64,000 bases of DNA from Bathymodiolus brooksi (Eukaryota > Mollusca > Bivalvia > Mytilida > Modiolidae), in assembly GCA_963680875.1 (NCBI GenBank), contig OY804578.1:2356001-2420000 (forward strand). The letters run 5' to 3'. The notes below the pieces were generated by a model. It worked only from the letters and a program-made list of their open reading frames with translations. It did no database searches and was not told the DNA's origin. The number at the start of each line of letters is the position of its first letter. Position 1 is the first letter of the stretch. The translations under genes and the position numbers were made by a program. Of this stretch, positions 63,189 to 64,000 are shown piece after piece.

Positions 63189-63762
63189 TAAACTACCCTG
63201 TATTAATACCACATACCCTATAAATGACTATAAACTACCCTGTATTAATACCACATACCTTATAAATGACTATAAACTACCCTGTATTAATACCACATAC
63301 CCTATAAATGACTATAAACCACCCTGTATTAATACCACATACCCTATAAATGACTATAAATTACCCTGTATTAATACCACATACCCTATAAATGACTATA
63401 AACTACCCTGTATTAATACCACATACCCTATAAATGACTATAAACTACCCTGTATTAATACCACATACCCTATAAATGACTATAAATTACCCTGTATTAA
63501 TACCACATACCCTATAAATGACTATAAACTACCCTGTATTAATACCACATACCCTATAAATGACTATAAACTACCCTGTATTAATACCACATACCCTATA
63601 AATGACTATAAACTACCCTGTATTAATACCACATACCCTATATATGACAATAAACTACCCTGTATTAATACCACATACCCTATAAATGACTATAAACTAC
63701 TCTGTATTAATACCACATACCCTATATATGACAATAAACTACCCTGTATTAATACCACATAC
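63189..63762. repeat. 42-bp minisatellite, right part, about 13.7 copies
   Basis: Continuation of the array on the far side of the MITE, reaching exactly to the splice donor of the exon at 63,763. The unit adjoining the exon shares ATAGG/GTATGTGG with every other unit. Confidence 0.97.
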
Positions 63763-63903
63763 CCTATGTCCAAAGACTTGTAATGATATTAGTTGTCTGC
63801 TGGGAAAGAAACTGTCCATGTATTGCTGTAGTTTGTCTGGTTCTGTTTCATGGTTTCTCTTTCTATCTTGTGCCTCAATAGACCAGCTAGCAGGAGTTCC
63901 TAC
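63763..63903 (-). CDS. FG-GAP gene exon upstream of the propeller repeat
   Basis: The acceptor ACATATATTTATAG precedes GTA GGA ACT (phase 0), and the exon ends GGA CAT AGG/GTATGT (phase 0). Its 47 codons begin VGTPASWSIEAQDRKRN, are charged in the first half and end PSRQLISLQVFGHR, leading directly into DALIMSGW of the next exon. Both flanks are tandem arrays containing copies of its own splice sites. An acceptor three nucleotides or more downstream (TAG/GAACTCC) would give phase 1 and is less consistent. The function of this segment alone is unknown; it is part of the same extracellular region by inference. Confidence 0.7.
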
Positions 63904-64000
63904 CTATAAATATATGTTAGAATTCTAATCTTGTGCCTCAATAGACCAGCTAGCAGGAGTTCCTACCTATAAATATATGTTAGAATTCTAATCTTGTGCC
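63865..64000. repeat. 63-bp tandem repeat carrying the exon acceptor
   Basis: TCTTGTGCCTCAATAGACCA, GCTAGCAGGAGTTCCTACCT and ATAAATATATGTTAGAATTC plus TAA: two copies and the start of a third before the window ends. Each unit contains the first 39 coding nucleotides of the exon and 24 nt of intron with its acceptor. In the extra copies the frame meets TAG directly after the 13 copied codons. Confidence 0.93.

Larger units (their letters stand above)
36940..63903 (-). other. gene model: FG-GAP type I membrane protein gene (3' part)
   Basis: Three exons on the minus strand, 63,903-63,763 (phase 0/0), 56,003-55,840 (0/2) and 37,309-37,147 (2/stop), join without a frame break. They give a protein end with an FG-GAP-type calcium-loop repeat, one transmembrane helix and a short acidic tail. 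Only 468 nt of coding sequence span about 27 kb; the introns are filled with minisatellites. More 5' exons lie beyond the window. A family of large FG-GAP membrane proteins with this layout occurs widely in eukaryotes; I cannot name the exact orthologue. Confidence 0.75.

Noticed and set aside
60640..63765. Telomeric or centromeric repeat
   Set aside because: Units with TACCCTA-like pieces are 42 and 63 bp, not short telomere repeats, and they lie within introns.

Overview
This window is invertebrate nuclear DNA, most likely from a bivalve mollusc and probably a mytilid-like pteriomorph. The evidence is spliced genes with GT-AG introns, a tRNA-headed SINE, LINE and other reverse-transcriptase remains, a Helentron or 'pearl'-like element with roughly 155-bp internal repeats, and several dispersed repeat families that I recognise from mussel genomes. 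The recognition of those families is from memory and was not searched. Roughly 70% of the window is tandem repeat. There is no bacterial-type gene, CRISPR array, rRNA or tRNA gene.

Layout. 1-15,309 is one satellite (60-bp units, then 55-bp units). 15,834-17,445 is a 49-bp minisatellite. 17.4-24.5 kb holds dispersed repeats, a Mutator-like MITE, a SINE fragment, a broken reverse transcriptase and small minisatellites, including 44 exact 33-bp units that happen to keep a 508-codon frame open. 24.4-28.7 kb, minus strand, is the front part of a secreted or membrane immunoglobulin-domain gene: a signal-peptide exon (28,716-28,659), one Ig exon (26,668-26,315) and a possible 36-nt exon (24,496-24,461), all joined in intron phase 1. 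The 3' end of the Ig exon together with its GTAAGT splice donor has been amplified as 66-bp (22-codon) units. This gives a ladder of about ten in-frame alternative donors, which I consider the most interesting object here. 29-36 kb is mostly transposon debris plus one PHD-type zinc-finger first exon (minus, 30,202-30,328). A plus-strand terminal exon of an unrecognised gene ends at 36,657.

36.9-63.9 kb, minus strand, is the 3' end of an FG-GAP-repeat type I membrane protein gene. Three consecutive exons can be read (63,903-63,763; 56,003-55,840; 37,309-37,147) with matching phases 0/0 and 2/2. Their two introns are almost entirely minisatellite: a 7.8-kb intron with 38-, 63- and 42-bp arrays and a hAT-like MITE, and an 18.5-kb intron containing a 17.3-kb array of 17- and 26-bp units. 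The FG-GAP gene and the plus-strand gene converge tail to tail around 36.66-36.94 kb.

A theme ties the region together: several minisatellites have grown from, or carry copies of, real splice sites. The Ig donor is amplified at 66 bp. The 63,763 donor is copied in each 42-bp unit, and the 63,903 acceptor is copied in a 63-bp unit. A SINE inserted exactly across the 55,840 donor and duplicated that donor in its target-site duplication. Exon calls rest on splice-site sequence, phase and protein plausibility read by eye; transcript data were not available.
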